From Bacillus sp. CHD6a (lineage in GTDB: Bacteria; Bacillota; Bacilli; Bacillales; Bacillaceae_I): a DNA stretch of 64,000 nt. A model generated the notes under the pieces. That model did no database searches. It had not been told where the DNA came from and saw only the letters and a program-made list of their open reading frames with translations. A program made the position numbers and the translations under genes. This document shows positions 45,601-53,715 of the stretch, in pieces; position 1 is the first letter of the stretch, and the number at the start of each line of letters is the position of its first letter. The DNA lies in the NCBI RefSeq assembly GCF_001293645.1, contig NZ_LBMD01000006.1, positions 1 to 64,000 on the forward strand. Direction: 5' to 3'.

Positions 45601-47069
45601 GTTCTTGCCGTTGCAGTAGTCATTAAGATTTCCTCAATGTCTGCTACGGTTAAGTTTGAGTTTACTTGTTTAAGTAACGCTACTACACCTGCCACGTGCG
45701 GGCTTGCCATGGAAGTTCCACTTGCCGCACCATATTCACTTCCAGGGAAAGAGGAACGAATTCCAACTCCAGGAGCGGATACTTCAGGCTTGATTTCTTC
45801 GTAAGGAGATGGTCCTTGTAAAGAGAAGCTAGCAAGATTCATGTTCACATCTGTCGCACCAGTAGCAAAAGATTCTGGATAGTTACCAGGAGTGGAAACG
45901 GATCCAGGACCACCAGGGTTTCCGATTCGTGTATTTCCTGCTGCGAATGCAGGGAAGATATCAGCTGCTACCCATGCTTGCACCATGGGACGATACCACT
46001 CATCTAAGCCTGGTCCGCCGCCCCATGAGTTGTTAACAACATCAGGAGCCATAGCAGGATTTGGTACACCGTTCGCATCTTTAGGAGCTAAAATCCACTC
46101 ACCGGCTGCAAGGAGTGCAACGTCTGTACCACCAGAAGGAGTAAATGCTTTAACGCCAATCCATTTTGCTCCAGGAGCAACCCCGATTTGGTTAGATCCA
46201 TTCGGCTCAGCACCGACCATTGTACCTGTTACGTGGGTACCGTGACCGTCATCATCGTATGGAGTGGACTGATTTGCAGGAGTAGCATCGAACCAGTTGT
46301 ACTCATGATTCGAACTAACACCATTGTAACCGCGGTATTTCTCCATTAATGCCGGGTGATCCCACTGGACACCAGTATCAATGCTTGCCACAACAGTCCC
46401 TTGTCCGTCAACACCCATATCCCATGCTTGAGGTGCCCCGATTTGAGCAACACCCCACTCGATGTTTTCGAGATTTGCAGCAGGCTTTTCCTCTACTGCG
46501 ATTTCAGTTGTAGCGGCTGCTTCAGCTGACGGGTCCAACTGACGAACTTCGTTTGGTAAAAGCTTTTCAATTTCTGGGAATCTAGCAAGCTCTTCCATAA
46601 CTTCTTTTGTAGCAGTAACGGCCATACCGTTTACTACATAGAAGGATTGAATGTCCTTTGCTTTTCCTTCTGCTACCGCTTTTTCAAGATACTCTTTTAC
46701 ATTTGCTTGGGTCTCAATTGATGTTGCTCTTAACTCAGAGACAACAGCATTACGCTTCATCAGTTTTTCTTGTCCAGCAGAAGCCTTTTGAGCCTTGGCT
46801 GTTTTCAAAGCTTTAGCAGCAACTGACTGCGTATCTACCTGTTCTTTAAATTTGATAAGGAAGGTAACTTTTTCCTCATCCTTAGAAAACTGTGTAGATA
46901 AACGATCTGTTATTTTACTTGCCATCACTTCTTTAGAATCAACCAAAGAGACGGAAGCTTTTTTCCCTTGTGCAGAAGCTGTACCAGGAATAAAGCTTGG
47001 GGTGATCAGAAATAAACACATAATGATACTGAATACTCTAGCAAAATTACGCTTGTTCTTCCTACTCAT
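42675..47069 (-). CDS. Large secreted subtilisin-like protease (Bpr type) with polylysine tail
   Basis: A 1464-residue S8 peptidase. Signal peptide residues 1-33 (cleavage near TASAQ), an I9-type propeptide (about 65-175), and a catalytic domain with D231 (SIDTGVQWDHP), H276 (DDGHGTHVTGT) and S453 (SGTSMASPHVAG). After it come a MAM/jelly-roll-like domain (YSTDFESDPVGWYSFG; IDDVALS), two carboxypeptidase-regulatory or CnaB-like repeats (GTVTGTVTNSATGEPVANA), a second such domain, and bacterial Ig-like repeats (SPADGTFTKESTVTVEG; SPEDGAKTNRETVTVTG). The architecture resembles bacillopeptidase F. The end is SKKGKKKKKKKKKKN, which may bind the anionic wall. A short microsatellite encodes this tail. 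Confidence 0.92.
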   Translation of the reverse strand: MSRKNKRNFARVFSIIMCLFLITPSFIPGTASAQGKKASVSLVDSKEVMASKITDRLSTQFSKDEEKVTFLIKFKEQVDTQSVAAKALKTAKAQKASAGQEKLMKRNAVVSELRATSIETQANVKEYLEKAVAEGKAKDIQSFYVVNGMAVTATKEVMEELARFPEIEKLLPNEVRQLDPSAEAAATTEIAVEEKPAANLENIEWGVAQIGAPQAWDMGVDGQGTVVASIDTGVQWDHPALMEKYRGYNGVSSNHEYNWFDATPANQSTPYDDDGHGTHVTGTMVGAEPNGSNQIGVAPGAKWIGVKAFTPSGGTDVALLAAGEWILAPKDANGVPNPAMAPDVVNNSWGGGPGLDEWYRPMVQAWVAADIFPAFAAGNTRIGNPGGPGSVSTPGNYPESFATGATDVNMNLASFSLQGPSPYEEIKPEVSAPGVGIRSSFPGSEYGAASGTSMASPHVAGVVALLKQVNSNLTVADIEEILMTTATARTDSNFPDSPNNGYGHGIVNAFDAVSSIISGLGKIKGQVAKDGEDSEAPTFEHTAPAETYSGMSLPLSIHVQDNVSISSVTLHYQNAAGEWVDLEADRASGYYHDATYTTSIPGDDIGEPSVSYRFHIVDFGGNEVTSDTYEVSVQPGITLGYSTDFESDPVGWYSFGANDVWEWGVPTSGPQSASSGEKVFATNLTDNYGNSANMTLVMPPVDLPSNSTAYLQFMNWHNLETRYDFGHVFVSTDQESWTQLLRFDGTTTAWQAREVDLSEYAGQRIYIGFNVTTDGSVVRPGWYIDDVALSAESNATESASTQLEVTKEEKVQVKEEKVNPDKIHPAATPLKEERKENVNPTALPLHAQVTVLETNRSVNTNPANGYFELLHAAGTFTVQAEAYGFHPAQQTVEIAPDGEATANFVLDEIAQGTVTGTVTNSATGEPVANATLMLIEDAAVAPVTTDENGNFSITAYEGDYTLRVMAPSYYSENVEISIEGDATTELDIELRPFIGYPGELSYDDGTAENARAFYDAGNGWAVKMSLPEGQNSALVTGGLFRFWDTTWPTPGGTDFKVEVWDASGTDGAPGSKLAGPFDGTALRTGEWTTVDLAEHGIIVEQDFYMVYIQSQPNPNAPGLGADEDGENAGRSWQYVGGAWSPAPEEEGNYMIRALVNFEVTAPSITSPADGTFTKESTVTVEGSASPTTTVHVMNNGEEVATATASEEGTFAVDIELANGENVLTAKSSTETGETEESVPVTVVLDQAKPELAITSPEDGAKTNRETVTVTGTVADENLDFVKVNGKKASVEDGTYSLRVMLENGENNIRVVAQDLAGNRKRQDVTVYANYEAPEITNLKPTEDKHLSAGESVKIEFNSAEGLRATFSIRMPLTNASMMMQGNDVNNNLNNAVELPLMEQSPGYYVGYWTATSNVVASGAEIEVKVSDDFGNVTRAIADGKLFINDGNDGSKKGKKKKKKKKKKN
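42678..42711 (-). repeat. Hexanucleotide microsatellite (AAAAAG)5
   Basis: Five copies of AAAAAG on the minus strand, encoding the Lys-Lys pairs at the C-terminus of the secreted protease. Six-base units keep the frame, so slippage would change tail length by two lysines per unit. Confidence 0.8.
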
Positions 47070-47363
47070 TCAACATCCCCCTTTAAAATGAAATACAAAA
47101 AAACCGAAGAAATTCCCCCCTTTTCATTAAGAAATGTCCACCTGCCACTACGGAAGGTAGAGTCTTTCGTTATGTAGGAGTATCTCGGTGACAATTAAAG
47201 ATTAATAAAGTGTGTAGAAGAATAGTGTCGAAAAAGAAAGAAAAGTATCAGAATATTCCAAAAATAGTCCGTTGGTTTGAGACGTGTTTTTCATAATAGT
47301 AAATTGGTAGAGGTTGGATAAAAAGTGACAAAACGAAGAAAAATTGTTAAATAATTCTATAAT

Positions 47364-47590
47364 TTAAGGTTTTCTCTTGGTTATAGCCTTACATACCATC
47401 TTAATGGGTAATAGTGGAAATGTCCTAGTAGGTTCAATGAAATACCCTTCAGCAAAAAAACAAGCAAAATCTACTAGACCACCAATTCCTAAAAGAATAA
47501 AGGGAGCCAATATGAGTCCTAAGGTTCAGCTAATAATTACGTGATGAAGGTCTTTTGGATGATAAGCGTATGGTTTAAAGGGGTATGAAG
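47364..47590 (-). pseudogene. Possible remnant of a small membrane protein gene
   Basis: On the minus strand one frame reads ...YAYHPKDLHHVIIS, a TGA (complement of 47525-47527), then GLILAPFILLGIGGLVDF and a polar tail to a TAA at 47364. The hydrophobic, Gly-rich piece looks like part of a TM2-type or similar membrane protein. There is no start codon with a ribosome site, and stops lie upstream. It is probably a decayed gene fragment. The rest of 47070-47726 shows only the subtilase 5' region and AT-rich sequence. Confidence 0.3.
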
Positions 47591-47726
47591 TCTACGTATA
47601 GAGAAATTGAAGTTGAAACATGATATGTTGGACATTCTTTCTGTAAATCAGACTTCGACAATTACATTCTTCCTTTGATTTGTTGTACAATAAAGGGTAA
47701 GCAATAAAGAGAAAGGATTGTTTCTC

Positions 47727-48536
47727 ATGGAAAAAATGACTGTACTAAAAATAAAACGATTAATGGAAGAGAAGTTAAACCATCCTAACTGGGTATTTAC
47801 ATATGATCGAGAAAAAGAATCCTTACGAGTAGAGGATAAAGAAACGCAAAAGGGAATTTCTATCGCACTCCAGGGTGTGCTTTCAAAATATGAACAAACA
47901 AATGATGTAAATGCAATTGAAGAATATGTGTACTATGTCAAAGAAGCCCTAACAAGCATGAAAATACCTGTTCAACTAAATGGTGCTGAACGCCATATAT
48001 ACCCTGTTATTCGCTCTACTTCATTCCCAACGACAAGTAATGATATTCCGTTGGTTTATGATGAACATACAGCGGAAACAAGAATTTATTATGCAGTAGA
48101 TTTAGGGAAATCTTATAAATTAATTGATGAGCAACTTCTTCAAAGAGAAAACTTAACCAAAAATACTATTAAAGAAATGGCCATGTTTAATGTGAGATCG
48201 CTACCGACAAATATGAAAGAAGATGTAGTGGCAGGCAATACCTTTTATTTTGTACGTTCCAACGATGGTTACGATGCAAGTAGAATATTAAATGATTCTT
48301 TCTTGGATTCGTTTAAAAAGCAAGTGTCTGGAACGATGACAGTATCTGTCCCGCATCAAGATGTATTAATCCTTTCCGATATTCAAAATGAAGTAGGCTA
48401 TGACATTCTAGCTGAATTGACCATGAGCTTCTTCGTAAATGGCAAAATCCCAATTACCGCCCTGTCCTTCCTATACGAAGAAGGAGAACTAGAGCCAATA
48501 TTCATCCTGGGAAAAGATAATAAGAAAAGTAAATAA
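47727..48536 (+). CDS. ytpQ: DUF1444 family protein YtpQ
   Basis: A 269-residue cytosolic protein of the YtpQ/DUF1444 family, found beside ytpP and ytpR in bacilli. Segments such as WVFTYDREKESLRVEDKETQKG, IYPVIRSTSFP, VYDEHTAETRIYYAVDLG and NTFYFVRSNDGYDASRILND are conserved as I recall. The frame opens at TTG 47718, but ATG 47727 has GAAAGGA nine bases upstream. The function is unknown. In other bacilli ytpP-ytpQ-ytpR are adjacent; here the protease gene and a repeat cluster separate them. Confidence 0.88.
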   Translation: MEKMTVLKIKRLMEEKLNHPNWVFTYDREKESLRVEDKETQKGISIALQGVLSKYEQTNDVNAIEEYVYYVKEALTSMKIPVQLNGAERHIYPVIRSTSFPTTSNDIPLVYDEHTAETRIYYAVDLGKSYKLIDEQLLQRENLTKNTIKEMAMFNVRSLPTNMKEDVVAGNTFYFVRSNDGYDASRILNDSFLDSFKKQVSGTMTVSVPHQDVLILSDIQNEVGYDILAELTMSFFVNGKIPITALSFLYEEGELEPIFILGKDNKKSK

Positions 48537-48618
48537 ATCTCCCCAGTTGACTGTAGTGCAAGGGGTGAGACTCCAGCGGGGGAGAAACGGTAGCTTAAGA
48601 TCCCGAAAGCAAAGCGAG

Positions 48619-48830
48619 GCCACTGAAAAACTGATAAAATAAAGTTTTTATTTATTCCTAGCTGTTGATTGGAGCAAAAGGCGAAGACTCCTGAGGGAGA
48701 TAGCGCTAGGTGGAGACCCCACAGGCGTAGCCGAGGAGGCTCCAGCAGCGCCCCTAGGAAAGCGAAGCCATTTGCGGAAATCAACAGCGGTGTTTAAGAG
48801 AAAAATAAAGTCATGTACTTTTTCCGTGGC
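48619..48830 (+). mobile_element. MITE-like GC-rich palindromic unit (212 bp)
   Basis: Starts GCCACTGAAAAACTGATAAA and ends ACTTTTTCCGTGGC. Inner arms CTGTTGATT (48662) and AATCAACAG are perfect. The core has GACTCCTGAGGGAGATAGCG, GGTGGAGACCCCACAGG and CCCCTAGGAAAGCGAAGCC. No reading frame of its own is supported. Confidence 0.72.
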
Positions 48831-48940
48831 CTCGGCGTAGCCGAAGGAGGCTCACGTCAGCACCTAGGAAAGCGAAGCCATTTGCGGAAATCAACAGCGG
48901 TAGCTAAAAAAATTTTAAAATCAATAACTTTTTCAGTGGC
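48831..48940 (+). mobile_element. Right half of a second MITE-like unit
   Basis: Repeats the second half of the unit: AGCCGAAGGAGGCTCACG, CCTAGGAAAGCGAAGCC, AATCAACAGCGG, AT-rich linker, CTTTTTCAGTGGC. It abuts the complete unit directly, so the array arose by nesting or by unequal recombination. Confidence 0.7.
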
Positions 48941-49049
48941 CTCAGCAAAGCCGAGGAGGCTCAAGCACCGTCCTCTGGATAAGCGAACCCCTGAAACGTA
49001 AGGAAACTGGAAGTTAAACCTAACCCTAAAAAAAGAAAGGAAGAAAAAC

Positions 49050-49667
49050 ATGACCATAAACGTGTACTATAACCAAGAAGGCATAGGCGACACACTACTA
49101 ATCTACATAAAAGAAATCAATTTAAACAATCGAATGGTAGAAAAAACCGGCGACATTGCGAAGATTATAGATAAAGAAACAAAAGAAATAGCAGGATACA
49201 ACATCTTTAACGCATCCCAATACATAGCAGTAGACGACTTCAAAGGCCCAGTCAATCTTACACAAGATCTAATTGCTAAACTTAATCAAGCCTTCGAGCA
49301 AAATGGCGTGAGAGAAACCCTTAATCCTGACCTCAGTCCAAAATTCGTTGTTGGACATGTGATAGAAAAAGAAAAACATCCAAACGCAGATAAACTAAGT
49401 GTATGTAAAGTAGATGTTGGTACAGAAGAACTTCAGATTGTCTGTGGCGCCCCTAATGTAGATAAAGGACAATATGTTGTTGTGGCAAAGGTTGGAGCAG
49501 TCATGCCTAGCGGACTTGTAATTAGAGATGCAGAACTTCGAGGCGTTGCATCCTCTGGGATGATATGTTCTGCGAAAGAACTAGACCTTCCCAATGCACC
49601 GGCAGAAAAAGGAATCCTTGTTTTAGAAGCAGAGAAATATGAGGCGGGCCAACCGTTTTCAGGTTAA
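49050..49667 (+). CDS. ytpR: tRNA-binding domain protein YtpR
   Basis: A 205-residue protein with an N-terminal DUF4479-like region (MTINVYYNQEGIGDTLLIYI) and a C-terminal EMAP/tRNA-binding OB fold (about 95-200): FVVGHVIEKEKHPNADKLSVCKVDVG, LQIVCGAPNVDKGQYVVVAKVGAVMP and MICSAKELDLPNAPAEKGILVLE. The OB fold resembles that of PheT and MetG. It may bind tRNA, but the role is unknown. AGGAAG precedes the ATG. A terminator follows, then sftA. Confidence 0.92.
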   Translation: MTINVYYNQEGIGDTLLIYIKEINLNNRMVEKTGDIAKIIDKETKEIAGYNIFNASQYIAVDDFKGPVNLTQDLIAKLNQAFEQNGVRETLNPDLSPKFVVGHVIEKEKHPNADKLSVCKVDVGTEELQIVCGAPNVDKGQYVVVAKVGAVMPSGLVIRDAELRGVASSGMICSAKELDLPNAPAEKGILVLEAEKYEAGQPFSG

Positions 49668-49690
49668 TTTTGAGTTGACTTTTCTTTTTC

Positions 49691-49720
49691 ACCACTAGAT
49701 GTTCTCTAGTGGTTTTTTGC
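49691..49720 (+). terminator. Terminator between ytpR and sftA
   Basis: ACCACTAGA (49691-49699) and TCTAGTGGT (49705-49713) with six T after. An ATG inside this stem (49699) starts a long frame but cannot be the sftA start. Confidence 0.8.
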
Positions 49721-49770
49721 CTACTGAACCTGATAAGAGAACAGGTTACGAACAACAAAGAAAGAGTGTG

Positions 49771-52179
49771 ATGAATGTGAACTGGTTTAAAAAGCTGTTT
49801 GCTCAGCTAAGTGATGAGGAAGAAAGAACCATTGAGCAAGATTACGCTAAGAAACCGGAAAATAAGCAAAAACAACCTACAGCAAAAGTGACTTATCAAT
49901 ATCCAACAGGTAAATTCCGCTTTCCTCTTATTCCGGATGAAGGGAAAGAAGAACAACAACCAAGACAGGAGAGAAGAAAACAAGCTAAGGCTGATCATGC
50001 TAAACATCCTAATAAATCTAAATCAGCAGAACAGAACAAGCCAGAATTAGTTAAAGTGAAACAAGAAAAAGCGACAGAAGAGCCAATAAAACCCAAAGAA
50101 TCAACAGAGAAAAAAAGCACACAAAGAGCATTCGAAAAAGTAACAAACAAAAATAAACAACCATTCCATCCTACAGAAGTGGTTTCTCCTATTTATGGAT
50201 ATAAAACTCGTCCGCTGACGCAAAAGAAAGAGGAGTATATCCCTGAGATTGAGCTGTACAGCAGAGAACCAAAAACAGTATCTAATGAGGCAGCGGAATG
50301 GAACCCACTAGAAAGCTATCCTAGTGTAGACTTTGAAGGAATTACAGATAAAGACAAATCAAAGGTACAAGCTTTTAGTGAAGAGTTAATAGAAGAAAAG
50401 GGTACCTCAGAGAATAGATGGGAAAGGGAGAATCCAATAACTTCATTGATAGATAGAGCTATCAGCGAAGAACACTTGGAAGCTGATGCAGAGGAACGTA
50501 TAGAAGTAATAGAAGTAATAGAAGAAATAGAAAAAATGGAAGAAGTAAATGAAGATGTTTCTATTTCTCAGCAGGAATCCGCTGCAACTTTGCAGTATAC
50601 CGAGCCTAAAGATGAACAGGTAAACATTCCAAAACCAGAAGAAACTCGTAAAAAAGATACTTCTTCTAAACAGAATATCCCATTTAATGTCATTATGCTT
50701 AAGCAGGACAAACGTTCTTTAGAGAGAAAACAACAGACGATGGCTAAAGCAGAAATATCACAGCCTTTTTATAGAAAGCCGCCTATAACCATGCTCGCCA
50801 TCCCGCCACAGCATTCTCAAGGTGACCAGGATTGGGTAGAAGCGCAGAAACAATTACTAGACGAAACCTTACATCATTTCAGAGTGGGTGCCAAAGTTGT
50901 AAAAGCAACACAAGGGCCATCTGTTACTCAGTTTGAAGTACAACCAGAACCTGGTGTGAAGGTAAATAAAATCACGAATTTAAGTGACGACATTAAACTA
51001 AGCCTGTCAGCGCGTGATATTCGGATGGAAGCGCCAATACCAGGAAAAAACACGATTGGAATTGAAGTGCCTAATCGTGTAAGTAAGCCCGTATTTATCA
51101 GAGAGATTATACGACACCCATCTTTTATTCAGAATCATTCTCCATTGACTGTAGCTTTAGGTTTGGATATTTCGGGTCAACCTGTGGTGCTCGATTTACA
51201 GAAAATGCCTCACGGATTAATTGCCGGTGCGACAGGATCAGGAAAAAGTGTTTGTGTCAACTCTATCATCATGAGTTTGTTATATAAAAGTACTCCAGAC
51301 GAAGTGAAACTTTTATTGATAGATCCCAAAATGGTAGAACTTACACCTTACAACCACATTCCTCATCTTGTGAGCCCGGTTATCACAGATGTTAAAGCAG
51401 CAACAGCCGCATTGAAATGGGCAGTGGAAGAGATGGAACGCCGTTATGAGTTGTTTGTTCATGCAGGCGTTAGAGATATTGGAAAGTACAATGAAACTGC
51501 GAAAAAACATAACCAAGAAACCTTGCCATATATGGTCATCATCATTGATGAATTGGCTGACCTGATGATGGTTGCTCCGAGCGACGTAGAAGATTCAATC
51601 TGTAGAATTGCCCAAAAAGCACGTGCTTGCGGAATGCATTTATTGATTGCCACACAACGCCCGTCTGTAGATGTTATTACAGGTCTTATCAAGGCAAATA
51701 TTCCTACCCGGATTGCCTTCTCTGTTTCATCCCAAGTCGATTCCAGAACCATCATTGATATCGGTGGGGCTGAGCGCCTTCTTGGGCGTGGTGATATGCT
51801 GTTACTTGAAAATGGTGCTCCCAAGCCAATCAGGGTTCAAGGAAACTTTGTATCAGATGAGGAGATTGAAAGAGCAGTTGACCATGTTCGTAAAGAACAA
51901 AAGCCAATTTATTTGTTTGAGCAAAGTGAATTGCTAAAAGAGAGCACCATACAAGAAGAAGATGAGCTCTTTTTAGAAGCATGTCAATACGTCATTGATC
52001 AAAATGGTGCATCCACTTCCAGTTTGCAAAGAAGATTTCGAATCGGCTATAACCGAGCTGCTCGCTTAATGGAAATGATGGAGGACCAAGGTGTGATATC
52101 GGGTCCAAAGGGTAGTAAACCAAGAGATGTACTTGTTTCAGAAGAGGAGCTTGTCAGTATGCAAGATTCTGACTTTTAA
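49771..52179 (+). CDS. sftA: DNA translocase SftA (FtsK/SpoIIIE family)
   Basis: An 802-residue ATP-driven DNA pump that clears chromosome DNA from the division septum. Residues 1-330 are a long, highly charged linker with no membrane helices, as in soluble SftA. The FtsK motor follows: [14 protein letters not shown] with Walker A 486-494, [14 protein letters not shown] (Walker B), and [24 protein letters not shown]. The C-terminal winged-helix gamma domain ends in [25 protein letters not shown]. The frame is open from 49699, but that ATG is in a terminator; ATG 49771 follows AAAGAGTG. It may use a transcript from downstream of the terminator. It is shorter than the roughly 950 residues of B. 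subtilis SftA, in the linker. Confidence 0.93.
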   Translation: MNVNWFKKLFAQLSDEEERTIEQDYAKKPENKQKQPTAKVTYQYPTGKFRFPLIPDEGKEEQQPRQERRKQAKADHAKHPNKSKSAEQNKPELVKVKQEKATEEPIKPKESTEKKSTQRAFEKVTNKNKQPFHPTEVVSPIYGYKTRPLTQKKEEYIPEIELYSREPKTVSNEAAEWNPLESYPSVDFEGITDKDKSKVQAFSEELIEEKGTSENRWERENPITSLIDRAISEEHLEADAEERIEVIEVIEEIEKMEEVNEDVSISQQESAATLQYTEPKDEQVNIPKPEETRKKDTSSKQNIPFNVIMLKQDKRSLERKQQTMAKAEISQPFYRKPPITMLAIPPQHSQGDQDWVEAQKQLLDETLHHFRVGAKVVKATQGPSVTQFEVQPEPGVKVNKITNLSDDIKLSLSARDIRMEAPIPGKNTIGIEVPNRVSKPVFIREIIRHPSFIQNHSPLTVALGLDISGQPVVLDLQKMPHGLIAGATGSGKSVCVNSIIMSLLYKSTPDEVKLLLIDPKMVELTPYNHIPHLVSPVITDVKAATAALKWAVEEMERRYELFVHAGVRDIGKYNETAKKHNQETLPYMVIIIDELADLMMVAPSDVEDSICRIAQKARACGMHLLIATQRPSVDVITGLIKANIPTRIAFSVSSQVDSRTIIDIGGAERLLGRGDMLLLENGAPKPIRVQGNFVSDEEIERAVDHVRKEQKPIYLFEQSELLKESTIQEEDELFLEACQYVIDQNGASTSSLQRRFRIGYNRAARLMEMMEDQGVISGPKGSKPRDVLVSEEELVSMQDSDF

Positions 52180-52195
52180 TGCTCCTTAACTGAAG

Positions 52196-52305
52196 TTGTT
52201 GTAAATGGATACAATCTTCTATTATTATTAATACTAGTAAACAATAGGAGTCGGTAAATCCGACAAGACAGTAACCCAAAAACAGGGTCTTAAGGAGCTT
52301 TTAAG
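52196..52305 (+). promoter_or_regulatory. Structured leader upstream of nicotinate phosphoribosyltransferase
   Basis: A weak promoter (TTGTTG, 18 bases, TATTAT at 52220) precedes several compact stems: GTCGG/CCGAC (52250-52264), AAGAC/GTCTT (52265-52291) with an alternative ACCC/GGGT (52274-52288), and CTTAA/TTAAG (from 52289), which places the GGAG ribosome site in its loop. It looks like a small translational switch. I cannot assign a known riboswitch class. Confidence 0.45.
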
Positions 52306-52308
52306 AGG

Positions 52309-53394
52309 ATGAAAGAAATTGAGTTGAAGCTGCAAGGTAAAATAAAAAGGCTGACCAATCGCACGTTTAAATTTGATGAACGTGTAAAAGAAGGATGGTT
52401 TTCAGCTGTATACTTTTTGAAAACAAGAGAAATTGTTAAAGAGTTTAAACCAGATAATATAGTGACAATGCAATTTTTTCAAAAAGATCATGCAGTCTTA
52501 TGTGGAACAGACGAAGTCATTGCATTGATTAAGACATTCGCTGATGACCCAGAATCACTGGAGATTTATTCCTTAAAAGATGGAGACAAAATTGCTCCGT
52601 TTGAAACAGTTCTAACTATTACGGGCCCTTATCAGAATTTTGGATTCTTAGAAGGTGTAATTGATGGTATTCTGGCCAGAAGAACGTCGGTGTCTACGAA
52701 TGTTTATAATGTTGTAAAAGCTGCAGGACAAAAACCAGTCATCTTCATGGGAGATCGTGATGATCATTATACCCAACAAGCTGGGGACGGGTATGCAGCA
52801 CATATTGGAGGCTCCACGGCCCAAGCAACCCATGCGATGAATGAATGGTGGGGTAAAAAAGGGATGGGCACGATGCCGCACGCTCTCATCCAACTATTCA
52901 ATGGGGATGTTGTAGAGGCTTCTAAAGCATACCATGCAAAATTTCCCGAAGATGACCTGTTGGTTCTGGTAGATTACAACAATGATGTCATTACAGATGC
53001 ATTGCGAGTGGCAAGAGAATTTGGTGACAAGCTTAAGGGAGTCCGGGTCGATACTTCCAGAACCATGATTGATCAGCATTTTATCCGTCACCAGGATGTT
53101 CTGGGAACCTTTGACCCACGAGGAGTAAATGCCCCGCTTGTTTTTGCATTGCGTGAAGCACTGGATAAAGAAGGCTTCGAACATGTGAAAATCGTGGTAA
53201 GCGGTGGTTTCAGTGAGCAACGCATCAAGGAATTCGAAGAGCAGAATGTGCCGGTCGATATTTATGGTGTGGGAGGAAGCTTGCTGAAAATTCATATTGG
53301 TTTTACTGGAGATAATGTTGTGTTAAATGGGGAGCCACAAGCAAAGGCGGGAAGAAAATACCGCTTCAATGAACGATTGGAAAAAGTGGATTAG
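52309..53394 (+). CDS. Nicotinate phosphoribosyltransferase
   Basis: A 361-residue type of NAPRTase that makes nicotinate mononucleotide from nicotinate and PRPP in NAD salvage. Recognisable are the N-terminal FKPDNIVTMQFFQKD, a central LARRTSVSTNVYNVVKAAG, GGSTAQATHAMNEWW, and the phosphoribosyl-binding GVRVDTSRTM, KIVVSGGFSEQRI and YGVGGSLL. It is shorter than the 490-residue PncB of B. subtilis and belongs to the compact Gram-positive form. AAGGAG lies about 11 bases before the ATG, inside a possible regulatory hairpin. It stands between sftA and murC. Confidence 0.88.
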   Translation: MKEIELKLQGKIKRLTNRTFKFDERVKEGWFSAVYFLKTREIVKEFKPDNIVTMQFFQKDHAVLCGTDEVIALIKTFADDPESLEIYSLKDGDKIAPFETVLTITGPYQNFGFLEGVIDGILARRTSVSTNVYNVVKAAGQKPVIFMGDRDDHYTQQAGDGYAAHIGGSTAQATHAMNEWWGKKGMGTMPHALIQLFNGDVVEASKAYHAKFPEDDLLVLVDYNNDVITDALRVAREFGDKLKGVRVDTSRTMIDQHFIRHQDVLGTFDPRGVNAPLVFALREALDKEGFEHVKIVVSGGFSEQRIKEFEEQNVPVDIYGVGGSLLKIHIGFTGDNVVLNGEPQAKAGRKYRFNERLEKVD

Positions 53395-53420
53395 AGTATA
53401 CCAGTACGTGGTATATGGAG

Positions 53421-53454
53421 AAACTGGTAGGAAGAAGGTCTATCAGTTTTTTCC
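53421..53454 (+). terminator. Rho-independent terminator
   Basis: AAACTGGTAG (53421-53430) pairs with CTATCAGTTT (53440-53449), one G-T pair, followed by T residues. An additional 7-base inverted repeat (TATACCA/TGGTATA) sits just before it. Confidence 0.7.
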
Positions 53455-53502
53455 TATGATGTTACAATGGCTAAGGGTACGGTAGAGGATTTATTGAATT
53501 AG

Positions 53503-53511
53503 TGCTATAAT
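53503..53511 (+). promoter_or_regulatory. Extended -10 promoter for murC
   Basis: TGCTATAAT is a perfect extended -10; the -35 is poor. It would give a leader of about 200 bases before murC. The rest of 53512-53715 is AT-rich with nothing else clear. Confidence 0.5.
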
Positions 53512-53715
53512 AGATTGTTGTTAAGAAAAGTCTTTTCTACATAGTGTTTTAATACTTACTCTTAAGGGAATAAGGGAATTAGCATTTTTAGACGCTAATC
53601 ATATAATGGATTATCTATGCGGAGAAAACTACGTTTGTACAAAAATAAAAACTATTATTCAGTTCGTTTGCACGAATAAGCGAATTATATATAGATAAAT
53701 GTTGGAGGTTTTTTC

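Larger units (their letters stand above)
48541..49012 (+). repeat. Repeat cluster: type 3 repeat split by nested units
   Basis: Outer ends CCCAGTT (48542-48548) with the GTTGACTGTA head, and AAGGAAACTGG (49000-49010), match the uninterrupted type 3 copy at 63482. The outer copy is broken after AGCAAAGCGAG (48608-48618) and resumes with AGCAAAGCCGAGG (48944-48956), which looks like an 11-12 base target duplication around the inserted block. The whole gap 48537-49049 is repeat DNA without genes. Confidence 0.7.

Noticed and set aside
48398-48784. Minus-strand frame covering the end of ytpQ and the repeat cluster
   Set aside because: Joins the antisense of ytpQ to repeat DNA; the peptide FCSNQQLGI also appears at the 1319 repeat, so it is repeat-derived.
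49699-49770. Upstream ATG for sftA
   Set aside because: The ATG lies within a Rho-independent terminator stem and has no ribosome site.
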